A stretch of 64,000 bases of DNA from Lineus longissimus (taxonomy: Eukaryota > Nemertea > Pilidiophora > Heteronemertea > Lineidae), in contig NC_088326.1 in assembly GCF_910592395.1 (NCBI RefSeq), positions 8,373,001 to 8,437,000 of the forward strand, written 5' to 3'. Positions 9,101 through 18,147 of the stretch are shown in pieces; the stretch's first letter is position 1; each line of letters opens with the position of its first letter. Position numbers and translations under genes: made by a program. The notes under the pieces were generated by a model that worked only from the letters and a program-made list of their open reading frames with translations, did no database searches and was not told where the DNA came from.

Positions 9101-9711
9101 ACAGTTTTATTCATAGAAATATGTGTAACATCATATTTTGTAACACCCGCTTTTGCACACACGGTATTGATGTTGTTAGCGACCTGTGAATTACTACCCT
9201 TCAGAGCCAACTGACCGGCGATTCTTAGCAATGGGTTAGTGCTTCTTGCTATCCCACCAATGAATTTTAAGAAGCGCGTATGGAGTTGCAGTTCTGGGGG
9301 TAGGTCTTCACAGATGAGTGGGAGCAGATTAGAGTGTGTCAAATAGGACACATAATATAATTTCCTGACACATTTCCTCCAGGCGACGCAGAATCGATAA
9401 AGTTTTCTGGGGGTAAAATTCCAGAGCACGCATCCATATAGTGCCATTGCGAAGGATTTGACCAGACAAACAGCCATACCCTGTGATATTGCATTCTTAT
9501 TAATCGTTCGCCATTTGCATTGCAGCGCTCATTTGCCTACAGCGTCAAGCTGTTCCGTCGAGGTGAGGGCCCAGCAGAGCCAGAGGAGAACGACTTTTGG
9601 CGTGGCTATACGAATTACAGGTGCCTGGCTGTGGATAGCCCCGACAGCTGGGCCAAGCTGTTGGAGATAGACGATAAGCGGGTGGGGAAAGCCATTGATT
9701 GTAACATGTAA
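5957..9711 (+). CDS. Novel multi-exon gene, unrecognised protein (gene span)
   Basis: Six segments behave as one gene: 5957-6122, 6661-6817, 7217-7303, 7650-7748, 8299-8427 and 9526-9711 (TAA). Each internal exon has a pyrimidine-rich acceptor and a GT donor. All junctions from the second exon onward are phase 0, and segments 3-6 are open throughout; chance is unlikely. From the strong-context ATG at 6725 the product is 197 residues: a short helix (REIASLKKMLSKAFK), EPYDCWLKKSFSFDVC, a basic middle (CYSHKKHRFTQYRSDLKRK), and a C-terminus with FWRGYTNYRCLAVD. I recognise no family. Exon 1 adds a Ser/Pro-rich N-terminus but joins out of frame by one base (see the second exon). Introns host a MITE and a LINE, so it behaves as a host gene. 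Confidence 0.65.
6661..6817 (+). CDS. Multi-exon gene, exon 2, with a one-base frame conflict
   Basis: Acceptor TGCTTCACTTCAG at 6660, donor ATG|GTGAGG. Continuing from exon 1 the frame reads (L)KELAYLRNKRLLTTRRRPITK and then hits TAG. The downstream exons instead require the frame starting ATGGCTAATCAG at 6725, one base different. The switch point coincides with an A4 run (6722-6725): one missing A would reconcile both. Options are an assembly error, an allele-specific frameshift, or translation starting at ATG 6725, whose context (AAAATGG) is good. Confidence 0.5.
6948..7084. repeat. MITE copy 2 (CCGGTGTA family) in intron
   Basis: Shorter copy of the element at 5491-5661, same orientation. 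It begins CTGGTGAAGAAGT and ends GACATTTTAAACTTCTACACCGG minus a few bases. It lies in the intron between exons 2 and 3 of the multi-exon gene. Confidence 0.7.
7217..7303 (+). CDS. Multi-exon gene, exon 3
   Basis: Acceptor TTCTTACATTTACAG, donor GCA|GTAAGT, 29 codons, phase 0 on both sides. Encodes IYLQEPYDCWLKKSFSFDVC and MPDNSQLLA. Too short to be detected as an isolated frame. Confidence 0.6.
7650..7748 (+). CDS. Multi-exon gene, exon 4
   Basis: Acceptor CCTTTCTCTTTGAAG, donor AAG|GTAATT, 33 codons, phase 0. Encodes DKITSPLNPHIIQACYSHKK then HRFTQYRSDLKRK, a strongly basic segment that could contact nucleic acid (inference). Confidence 0.6.
8299..8427 (+). CDS. Multi-exon gene, exon 5
   Basis: Acceptor TTTCTATTCAACAG, donor ATT|GTAAGT, 43 codons, phase 0. 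Encodes LNGNPKGVHPMAMPVGRFSD then YIFAKVLRTPLETKKSQRQALMI. No recognised domain. Confidence 0.6.
8727..9478 (-). mobile_element. 5'-truncated LINE (CR1/L2-like) C-terminal fragment
   Basis: A 172-codon minus-strand frame (9477 to 8959) encodes FAMALYGCVLWNF, AWRKCVRKLYYVSYLTHSN, LLPLICEDLPPELQLHTRFLKF and a C-terminal tail. This is the region after the reverse transcriptase palm in CR1/L2-type non-LTR retrotransposons. A ~230 bp 3' UTR follows and ends in an AAATAAAT microsatellite (8727-8762 on the complement), the type of tail used by this group. The frame is intact but the RT and endonuclease are gone, so it cannot move itself. Confidence 0.7.
9526..9711 (+). CDS. Multi-exon gene, terminal exon
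   Basis: Acceptor CCATTTGCATTGCAG, 61 codons and TAA at 9709-9711. Encodes RSFAYSVKLFRRGEGPAEPE, FWRGYTNYRCLAVDSPDSW and a short tail ending DCNM. The last ~30 bp of coding sequence and the stop region are duplicated in tandem immediately downstream. The preceding intron (8428-9525) has received a LINE insertion ending about 47 bp before this acceptor. Confidence 0.65.
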   Translation, partial: RSFAYSVKLFRRGEGPAEPEENDFWRGYTNYRCLAVDSPDSWAKLLEIDDKRVGKAIDCNM

Positions 9712-9841
9712 TTATGGGGGTTAATTGAATAGAAGGGATTAATTGTAAATAATTGTAAAGCGGGTGGGGAAGCCGTTGATTGTAACATGTTAATATGGGG
9801 GTTAATTGTATAGAAGGGATTAATTGTAAGTAATTGTAAAG
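9678..9841. repeat. Two-unit ~82 bp tandem duplication across the stop codon
   Basis: Unit 1 starts GCGGGTGGGGAAAGCC at 9678, unit 2 GCGGGTGGGGAAGCCG at 9760. Both continue through TTGATTGTAACATG, a TATGGGGGTTAATTG stretch and AGAAGGGATTAATTGTAA. The units differ by point changes and a one-base indel. The unit spans the last codons, stop and start of the 3' UTR. Confidence 0.8.
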
Positions 9842-9963
9842 TAAAATGATTGTGAATAAGGGGCAAATAAGATTTTAATTCAAATGTAAATAAAGTGATT
9901 GTAATAAAAGGAGTAAATTTCATTGTAATTGTAATTAACGTGTAAATGAAATGATTGTAAATA
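9744..9963 (+). promoter_or_regulatory. 3' UTR with Pumilio-type motifs and poly(A) signals
   Basis: TGTAAATA, a match to the Pumilio/PUF 8-mer TGTANATA, occurs at 9744, 9885 and 9956, all within 255 bp after the stop. AATAAA poly(A) signals lie at 9889 and 9903. The region is generally rich in TTGTAA, so some matches may reflect composition. Confidence 0.35.
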
Positions 9964-10316
9964 AGATGAAAAAATTATTGTAAGGTATGGTGTAAAGTGC
10001 ACATTAAGTTTAATATAATAAATATGGGTTAAAAAGATTTTATTTCTTGTTCTTTCTGTACAACTCTCACAGCTAATTTTAAACTGATTAACCGCAAAAA
10101 ATTAGGCAGATAATCAAAATAAAATCAGTTGTGAAACGATGCCATTCACTAAGTATGTCTTAGGTGGTAATGAAATACACAGGACAAGGACAAAGTATAC
10201 TTATAAGGGATGTTTAAGTGATCACATTTCATCCAATCAGGAGGGAGCAAAAATGATACACTCTGACACTAGTGGAACTATGATGAAACTCACAGCATAG
10301 AATCTACCACGGAAGT

Positions 10317-10475
10317 CCCATGAACGTTCCATCCATGGAAGCCCCATGAACGTTCCACCTATGGCCCATCAGTGGATAGCTGATGGGAGACCAGTTGTTT
10401 GCGATAATCATGAACTATCCATCCATGGGCTCCATGGATGGAACGTTCATGAGCCATCAGCTATCCGTGGACGGA
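10317..10475. repeat. Clustered inverted repeat (ATGAACGTTCCATCCATGG)
   Basis: ATGAACGTTCCATCCATGG and its near copy ATGAACGTTCCACCTATGG are followed by the inverse CCATGGATGGAACGTTCAT at about 10432. GCCCATCAGTGGATAGCTGATGGG is partly self-complementary and is echoed by GCCATCAGCTATCC. The whole can fold back on itself. Confidence 0.65.
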
Positions 10476-10485
10476 AACTTTTGCC

Positions 10486-10551
10486 TGATAAGTTCGAGAG
10501 ACAATAGAGACCGCAATTTCTTTATTCTTGATGAGATTAATACTATATTAA
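10486..10551 (+). mobile_element. Second short scrap of the same LINE
   Basis: About 66 bp nearly identical to the coding end of the LINE at 8727-9478 but in plus orientation; it encodes SSRDNRDRNFFILDEINTIL in the same frame. No other part of the element is visible around it. Confidence 0.7.
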
Positions 10552-11285
10552 ATTCAATCATTGAATTTAATAAATTTTCACAACACTAATGTTAAATTCA
10601 TAGTCTGTGATTAGTTTTCCGACTTTTATCACGGTAGATGTTCGCAGCATATCCAAATGTTGACATGGACTGACCTTCACATTATGCGGTTGTTCTTATT
10701 GATAGAAGCAGAAAAGGGAATTTCCCAACCCTTTCCCCCAAAAATACGAACTACTGAGACAGAAGCCACCAAATATGCAATTATCTCCCCTCGTTTTCTT
10801 AACTTTCGAGTCCTATGAAGATGACCAATATTTTGTACATAGGGGCCTACATAGGGATGGATTGTGTACATGGTGTAGTGTAAGTTGCATAAGGCGATCC
10901 CATTTACGGCCGCTTGGGAAATTGACAGAACTGTACGTCAATATTAATTTTTACATGACTGATACCGTCTCATAATGTTTTGCGACAACTTTTTAGTGAA
11001 TCTGATTACTTAAGGCTGACAGACCTGAAACAATAAACAACCAACTACATAGATTTTAATCGCTTCAATGTGGACACAACGGCCGTGCAGACAGGCCAGT
11101 TTCGTTTGATGAAACGTAACAACTATCCCATTTAATTCCTTACATGTGATTTGATGACTCCGGCGGCATGCCGACCATTCGTCCCATCTTGAAACTGGGT
11201 GCAATTGTTATGCTTCTCCGAACCTTCACATCCCAAAAGGACTCTATATGAAAGACGGTTTTAAACTTCGGTTCAATTTTCTGGG
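10552..11285. other. Noncoding, nothing recognised
   Basis: Short frames on both strands without domain content. No repeats found beyond chance. Confidence 0.4.
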
Positions 11286-11293
11286 AGAACGTG

Positions 11294-11670
11294 TACGACT
11301 CTCACTCCGACTTCAACTGAGTTTGAGGCTGAGAGTCATTTAGTGAAATATTTAATTTCACTGAATTGTTGAACGCTTTCATATTGAAAAACAACCTGTA
11401 TCTGCAAAATCATTTTTGAAATTCCAAATTGGACCTGTGCACTAGACGGATATAATGAAGTCGTCATCCAAGTCGTAATAGGCAATCATGACGACCCTGA
11501 ATACGACTTCATAATTTCCTCCTCATGCACAGGTCCGATCTCGAATTCTCAAATCCTTGTACATCTACACGTAGTTTATCAATATGAAAAGGTTCGTCAC
11601 TTAATTTGAATCGAAGTTGTCACTAGATGAAATTAATTCACTCTGAAAGTTGAAGTCGGTGTGGGAGTCG
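11294..11670. repeat. Imperfect foldback element (GACTCCCACTCC family)
   Basis: The left arm 11294-11450 and right arm 11526-11670 are diverged inverted copies. Shared blocks are TACGACTC.CAC.CCGACTTCAACT at the outer end, TTTCATATTGA in the middle and GGACCTGTGCA at the inner end. The core repeats the trick on a small scale with GAAGTCGTC and GACGAC motifs. Confidence 0.7.
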
Positions 11671-11687
11671 TAAATGATGCGCATTAG

Positions 11688-12095
11688 GGAGGTAAGATCA
11701 GCTCCTACTCCCACTCCCACTCCGACTCCCCACTCCAACTCGAGTCGGTAGTCGTGACGCGATGACGCGGTTAAGAAATTCCGAACCCGACTCGTCAGCC
11801 GGGTAGTCAGTTCCACTCCGTAACGATAGGTGTCGTAACCAACTAACTTGATGCAATTGTTCTACATAACCATTACAAAGAGTTAAAACCCATTTTATGA
11901 TAATAATTTATTAAGAAATATTGATTTTTTCAAGTCGGAGTAATCGGAGAATACTTACGACTCAGGTCCCAGTCGTTTTCACGAGCGAGTAAACAACATA
12001 ACGCGGTGAAACCCCGTTCTTATTGATGACGTAGTTCACAAAAAGGGAATCACCCGAGTGGGAGTGGGAGTCGGAGCTGATCTTAACCTCCCTAT
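11688..12095. repeat. Second inverted pair of the same repeat family
   Basis: GGGAGGTAAGATCAGCTCC plus CTCCCACTCCCACTCC at 11688-11735 is matched in inverted orientation by 12048-12095. The pair abuts the foldback at 11294-11670 and shares its GACTCC-rich sequence, so the cluster is probably nested insertions. Confidence 0.65.
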
Positions 12096-12283
12096 TGTCT
12101 CCAGCTGAACGAACGAGTAGGTCTGGGTCTGGGATGCGAGGCATGTTGTTCTGGAATCCTTCGGAGGTCAATCCTTTGTCCGTGACTATACTACAACCTA
12201 GACATTATTATATTTGTAGAGACCCCGGGGCGACGACGATCGTTTAGAGCACTTTCGATGGATTTTATTTGATGCATACAACT

Positions 12284-12297
12284 AGGTGGCGCCACCT
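12284..12297. promoter_or_regulatory. Palindromic CTCF-core-like site
   Basis: AGGTGGCGCCACCT is a perfect 14 bp palindrome. With its left flank (CAACTAGGTGGCG) it matches 12 of 13 positions of the CTCF core consensus as I recall it. A functional claim is speculative. Confidence 0.2.
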
Positions 12298-12658
12298 TTT
12301 GTACCACACATGTCCCTGAAATGGTGTGAAATGGGTCCAAAATTGGCCTGGTTTGTGTAAAGTTCGCCTGGTCATAGATTGGGGGAATAATATGTATTTC
12401 TTCGTAACGCGACCAACATGTGATAGCCTGGGGAATACTCTCTCCTTAAATCAAATAAAACAAACAGTCTTTAAAAAAGATGTGGTTCGAATTGTGGGCA
12501 GGACAGGGACTGAGGTTTTTGCGTATATGATGGGGGCAATCTGGGCAGGAGTTGTTGAAATGTGATGTGGTATCATCAGAGGAACCTGTCATAGATGTTT
12601 TCATTGTAAATCTATATAGGTAGCAGCGTTCAGGAGAAATTACCGACACGCATACTTT

Positions 12659-12906
12659 ATGCATTGAATTAGCTGAACACCACCAGGAGATCAAAATAGG
12701 CCTATATTCATCATTATGCATGTTCTATAGGATGACTGGGGAAATAGACGCAGGATCACTCCCATAGGAATTTGTCGCATTCAGTAGGCCTATGAAGCTT
12801 AGGAATGCAATTGCGAATTGATCTGTGATGGCTTATTGCTAGAACATGTATAATGATAAATATAGCCCTATTTTGATCTCCTGGTGGTGGCCAGCTAAAT
12901 GCATAC
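12659..12906. repeat. Foldback MITE, ~68 bp arms
   Basis: Arms 12659-12728 and 12840-12906 are inverted copies containing CACCACCAGGAGATCAAAAT and ATCATTAT.CATGTTCTA, with scattered mismatches. The 110 bp centre is unrelated noncoding DNA. Confidence 0.75.
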
Positions 12907-13604
12907 AGTACTGTTTTTACCGTAATTCAACTGTGTGGCGTACCAAATCAGGTGATTCGAAATTCCCGCCACGCTTACTCGCGAACTCAACTGGCTATTG
13001 AGAGGCGGCAGCACCAACAATTTAGACGGCGCGGATTTTTGGCGACTAAATGTTGAATATCTGCAAAAATCAAGTTGCTAATCCACCAAATCAGGGTGAA
13101 AGGCGAATATCACTGTTAATGCGATGCTGCTGTGAAAAAAGTGTAGCATTTGATGGCGCCAGCAAGCTAAAATGTGTACATTCACATCGCGTATTGACAG
13201 CTTGACCTCCACAAGCAGACAATCGACTCAATATAAGATTACTACGCTATAAATCGGCGATGTATGGAACAAAATGGGTATCAAATAAATTATTTATTCA
13301 GCAGGTTATAGCGGCTATTAGTAAGTTCAAGTGGGCGAATCAAGCTGAGATTAATCTGAGGGATCTAGGCAGAATACGTTACAAACATGAGAACTAATTT
13401 GTTCACGCAGATGCACACATGGGATTATAGAGGAGTAAAAACGAATAACCAAACACAGATGGTGGTTCGCAATCGAACCACCAAAAAACATAGGGTCGTT
13501 GCGGCTTTTCATTGATCAAATTTAATTGACTGGGAGTGAAAATATAGGTATTGACTATCCCGCCACTTTTGCCAGAGTCTCATCATTGCAGATGTAGCCT
13601 ACTT
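12907..13604. other. Noncoding, nothing recognised
   Basis: AT-rich sequence without a supported coding frame, flanked by a MITE and the BEL/Pao fragment. Confidence 0.4.
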
Positions 13605-13855
13605 GACGAGATTGAATCCCTCCTTGGCGGCCAGACCATGCGACTCTGTGTTGAGATGAGACGCTTCCTTAGGCATCTTCTTACTGGTAATTCCATCATC
13701 GACATACATATCGCGACGTAAGAAATCAGCTATCTTCTTACCAAACTTGGCTTCATAGCGATCGGTAGTCTCTTTCAAGGCGAAATTAGAACAAGCCGGC
13801 GAAGATGTGGCGCCGAAGATGTGTCTTGTCATTCTGTACTCGATGGGGTCTTTAT
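13605..13855 (-). mobile_element. BEL/Pao retrotransposon reverse transcriptase fragment
   Basis: The minus strand encodes DPIEYRMTRHIFGATSSPAC, a helix, and FLRRDMYVDDG followed by a helix rich in KE. FGATSSP plus the YVDD catalytic box in this spacing is diagnostic of BEL/Pao pol. Only about 80 residues of the palm remain; the upstream and downstream pol, gag and LTRs are not detectable. The satellite array begins immediately beside it. Confidence 0.75.
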
Positions 13856-13929
13856 TACTCTGACGTACTCACATGAATTGCCCAATTTCTTTGATGATGT
13901 TCTGTTCTCCAACCATGAAAATGAGTTCA

Positions 13930-15810
13930 CATCTATTGCCCATCTTTATAGCCCGTACATCGCGAGTCGAATACCATCATCAGGGAATCTCAAGATATCA
14001 TGGCTCTATCCATACGATCACCATGACTCTGCATACTGATATAAAAAAAGAGCGTAATGGGTCGCATCCTATCAACTGTCATTGTTAACCATCTATAGCT
14101 TATACATCGCGGGTCAAATATCAACCTATCATCGCATAATCTCAAAATATCACGCTGTAGATGAGTCCTTATGCTCGCCAGGATTCTGTATGTGAAATAA
14201 GGTCACATCAACTTCCATGGTCAACAATGGCAGTTGATGCATGTATATCGCGAGTCAAATATCAAATTATCGCCGCTAAATCTAAAATACCGTGCTGGAT
14301 CAATCCATATATTGGTCATAACGTCTCTGTATATCGAAAAAGAGCGCAATCAGCATTTACTGTGATCGTTGACCACCGCTAGCCTTATATCGCAAGACGA
14401 ATATCAACTATCATCCGAGAATATTGTGCTGGGTCGGACCGTACTGTCTACAGCTCTGTAAATCGAAAAAGAACACCGTCGTTAGCATCAACTGTCATTG
14501 TTGGTCATTTATAGCCAACATTTCGTGAGTCCATTATCAAACAATCGTCGCAGAATCTCAAAATATCGCACTGGGTCAGCACGACTGCATATCGAAAAAG
14601 ATCGATCGGTAGCATTAACACACATTGTTGACCGTCTATAGCCTACATTGCGCTAGTCAAATATCAAATAATCGTCGATGATTTATAAAGAAAAAGAGTG
14701 CGAATAGTTGCATTCACCATTTGTCACTGTTGACCATTTATATCGTGAGTGGAATATCAAACAATCATCTGAACATTTTGCACTGGATCTATCCTTACGA
14801 TCATCACCACTCTGAATATTGAGAAAGATCGCGATCCGTCAAATCCACTGCCATTGTCGACCAGCCTACATATCACGATATCATAATAAGCTATCGTCGC
14901 GCAGTCTCAAAATAACGCACTGGATCTGTTCGTATGGTAATCACAACTCTGTATATTGCAATAGAGTGGAATTGGTTGCATCAACTGTCATTGTTTGCCA
15001 TCTATTATAGCCTACATATCGCGAGCCGAATGTCAAACTATCATCGCGAAATTTTAAATATTGCGCTTGATCTGTCCGCACAAGAAGCGATCGGTCGCGT
15101 AAACGGTCAACAATAACTATATCGCAAGTCAAATATCAAACTAATGTCGCGGAATCCCAAAATATTACGCTGAATCTGTCCGGACAGTTATCACGACTCT
15201 GCATATCAAAAAGAGTGCGATCCATTGCATCAACTGTCATTGCTGAACATCTTTACACTATATATATATATATATTCCGAGTCGAATATCAGACTATGAT
15301 CGCGGAATCTCAAAATATCGCGCAAGATCTGTCCGTACGGTCATCACGACACTGTATTTCGAAAAAGAGTTCGATCATTCTCGTCAACTGTCATTGTCAT
15401 TGCTGAGCGTCTATTGCCTATTATTATATCGCGAGCCGAATATCAAATTATCGTCACTGAATCTAGAAATATTGCACTGGATCTGTGGATATCGAAAAAT
15501 AGCGCAATCGGCAGCATCAACTGTCATGATTGTTGATCACTTATAACCCAAATTTCGCGAATCAAATTATCGTCGTGGAATTTTAAAATGTTGCGCTGGG
15601 TCTGTCTGTTTGGCCATCACGATTCTGTATATCGAAGAAGCATGCGCATGAACTGTCATTGTTGACCGTCTATAGCACACGTTGCGTGAGTCGAATATCA
15701 AAGTATCGTCGTTGAATCTCAAAATATCGCACTGGATCTGTCCGTATGCTAATTACAACTCAATCTGTATAATATTGTAAAAGTGTGGGATAGGTCGCAT
15801 CAACTGTCGC
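13930..15810. repeat. Degenerate satellite array, ~14 units of ~132 bp
   Basis: A recurring unit holds, in order, TATCGCGAGTCGAATATCAA, ACTATCGTCGCGGAATCTCA, AAATATCGCACTGGATCTG, a GTATATCGAAAAAGAG segment and CATCAACTGTCATTGTTGAC. Unit starts lie near 13966, 14106, 14246, 14387, 14521, 14647, 14741, 14868, 15016, 15119, 15275, 15427, 15553 and 15678. Spacing varies from about 95 to 155 bp because of indels. Short frames inside are by-products. Unit-to-unit identity looks low, implying an old array no longer homogenised. Confidence 0.85.
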
Positions 15811-15818
15811 CAGAGAGT

Positions 15819-16475
15819 TTGAGATCGGCAACTTATAGCAAATCTTATAAGTATACTTATAGTTTTTGTCAAATACGTCATCAAGTATGGGACTGTTTTT
15901 TTCCCATCATAAGTTGTACATTATGTCGAATCTTCCAGCCTGGATAAAATGCTCTGGCTATTGAGTCACGACTGAGATAACACGGCTTCAATAAGAAGGG
16001 AAACTATATAAGCTCATATCTTATTTCAACTGCCAACAGATAACCACAGATCCACATCGAGTAAAAAGGCCGATTTTGTGGATCCTTTTCTGCATTCAGT
16101 CCGTCAAATTGTTATAGGTGGGCCTTAATTAGCTGAATACAAAACCCATTACAAGACTTATTCATGCTTCATCCGTTGGCGACGAGTCAATATATAATCG
16201 TGTTTCTAAACGCGGAGACCGACAAATATATACGACGCAAGTGGATTTTAAGGGAAATGAAACGAACTGCCACCAAAGACAAGCTTTTTCTTTCAAGATC
16301 ATTCACATTATGGGGTTTAAAATTACACGTTGAGGGTCGTACCTTTTACGCCTTGAGTAGGGTTCTAATAATAAATTGAGTTTGATCAACAGTGTGCCTT
16401 CAGAATGTATGTTGCTTAAGTATAAGGGCTGGCGTATACACGGATCCGTATATTCGTTGATTAATCGAAATCGAC
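15819..16475. repeat. Dispersed repeat family R1, copy 1 (interrupted)
   Basis: The left part (15819-15897, GAGTTTGAGATCGGCAACTT) and the right part (16310-16475, GAGGGTCGTACCTTTTACGC through GTATATTCGTTGATTAATCG) match one continuous element at 32546-32790. Copy 1 therefore has about 400 bp of extra sequence at 15898-16309, or copy 2 has lost it. It directly follows the satellite array. Confidence 0.7.
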
Positions 16476-17157
16476 ACAAAGACACATGTGGGAGCTGATT
16501 GTGTGTTGGCCGTGTTAATTCTTTGCATCGCTGCCTTACCAACCGCGTGTTGGCGTTACTTGGTATTGTTACCAGCATTGGAGCTAACTGTGTGTTGCTC
16601 AGTTTGTGCGCTTGGCATTGCTACCGATTGGTCCGACTCGGTGTCGGGAAGTTACGTTCGTTGAAACATCGGGATTTCGAGACTTCAAGGAGTGTCGATT
16701 CAGTTGTGCGTTTTTAGTCTGTGAGCTGTGCTGCCTCCTTAGGTTCGTGTCAAATTATTAGGGTTATTTGGTGTCTATAGGTCTGTCTCATAACAGAACG
16801 TTAGGGACGGACGGGAACCAAAATCAACGTCCATGGACGTGTAGTAGGATTAATCTAATAGGCCTTCACATGTCACGTGGAGTACGTTTGCGTTCCAAGT
16901 TCTGAATGGAGGCCGGCCATGTAACATTACTGGATAATTGCATTTAATGGCAATAGACCGCGCCCATATGGGAAGGTTCATGTAATTTTCCTTTATTATG
17001 CGTCTAGCCTTATCCCTGTGGTGACATGATTAGACACGCATTGAAAATGGTCAATAAAATATCATTCCTTTGTCCGAAATTGAATTGATTATTGATAACA
17101 TTTAATTGCCATGGTTTGTGTTGGCCAGCAGTCGCTTGGCCTCACGCTACTTTCACC

Positions 17158-17788
17158 ATGGAGAGAATTAGGATGTTTTTGTTCGCTGCTCCGCCGCCCA
17201 TACCACCGCCACCAGTTTTGCTTACACCAGCATTTCATAATTTAGAAGTGCGTCCGCCTCCGTTGCCTCCAAGACTTGATGAAGTTCTCACCAATCAACC
17301 AAATGGTCCATACGGTGGTAACGACGTCTTTACCAGGATTAGAAACCACCAGACGGACTTTTGGTATCTATCAGGTGAGACAGTGGCCCCTTCTGGAAAA
17401 CAGGCCAAGACGGTACCGATATCATTTGCTGTCGGTGGAGAACCGTTTACTACTTTTTTTCTATTGGATCAAGAAATATCCGGACATTGTTGCGATGTTT
17501 GATATCAGCAAGCAATCTGTTTGCAGGGAACTTTATTTTATGACAGATGTTTTGTGGACTTATTTTCAAGACGGTATAACATGGCCGACCGATGAAGAGT
17601 GGGAACAACTGCGGGGCAACTGGGATACTATTCCAGATGCTGTTGGGGCGATAGATGGAACGGTACATGCAATTGAGATCCCAGAAACTGAGGATCCCCA
17701 CCTGTTCTACAGTGGCCATGTCCACACTTGTATCAGCACTCAGGTCATTATCGACAATTGTGGAATGAGTTGTGCTCCCCTTGAATAA
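17158..17788 (+). pseudogene. DDE transposase (DDE_Tnp_4 type), frameshifted and truncated
   Basis: From ATG at 17158 the frame reads a Pro-rich stretch (PPPIPPPPVLL) and a region ending FAVGGEPFTTFF. It then continues one base out of frame as YWIKKYPDIVAMFDIS, the shift falling in a T7 run at 17454-17460. The second part reaches VGAIDGTVHAIEIPE and FYSGHVHTCISTQVIIDN. AIDGT carries the first catalytic Asp and the YSGH.H...TQ motif follows as in Harbinger/ISL2EU transposases. The reading ends after DNCG; the second Asp and Glu are missing, so it is dead. Confidence 0.75.
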
Positions 17789-18147
17789 TCGGTATATGGA
17801 AGTGGCCCCTTTGTTACTGTGCTACTGTTGTGTGGGGTGCGGGTGCGTTTGTGGAGGGGGGTACACGATACATGTACTAACTCAGCAATTTCTCTTGAAA
17901 TAACTTCTCTTATCCTTCGTCGGAGTTGTTTTGCGGTTCGCCTAGCGTATAATGTCCTTGTGCGTTCCAGCAAACGGTTGACATTTTGCCGGATGTGGCC
18001 TAGAATGCGAACATAATTATTTCTATGCCGCTGGTACCCTTCCCGGAGAAGGGCCATCTCCTCCATGCCAACAAGCACTCTATCACACATGACTGTTCGT
18101 TCACTTCGACAACACTGTACTAAAAACCGCGCTAAAACTAGACCCAT
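17740..18147 (-). CDS. Minus-strand ORF within the ISL2EU-like element
   Basis: 135 codons from ATG at 18147. The first ~95 residues are Arg/Leu-rich and helical (HIRQNVNRLLERTRTLYARR then TAKQLRRRIREVISREIAEL). The rest runs antisense into the transposase and is probably not original. It may be what remains of a second transposon protein, since many Harbinger-group elements carry a convergent accessory ORF. No family recognised. Confidence 0.4.
   Translation of the reverse strand: MGLVLARFLVQCCRSERTVMCDRVLVGMEEMALLREGYQRHRNNYVRILGHIRQNVNRLLERTRTLYARRTAKQLRRRIREVISREIAELVHVSCTPLHKRTRTPHNSSTVTKGPLPYTDYSRGAQLIPQLSIMT

Noticed and set aside
13930-15810. CRISPR array
   Set aside because: Repeats are long, diverged and contiguous with no unique spacers of constant size; the DNA is eukaryotic.
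17819-18016. Plus frame within the ISL2EU-like element
   Set aside because: Antisense shadow of the basic minus-strand ORF.
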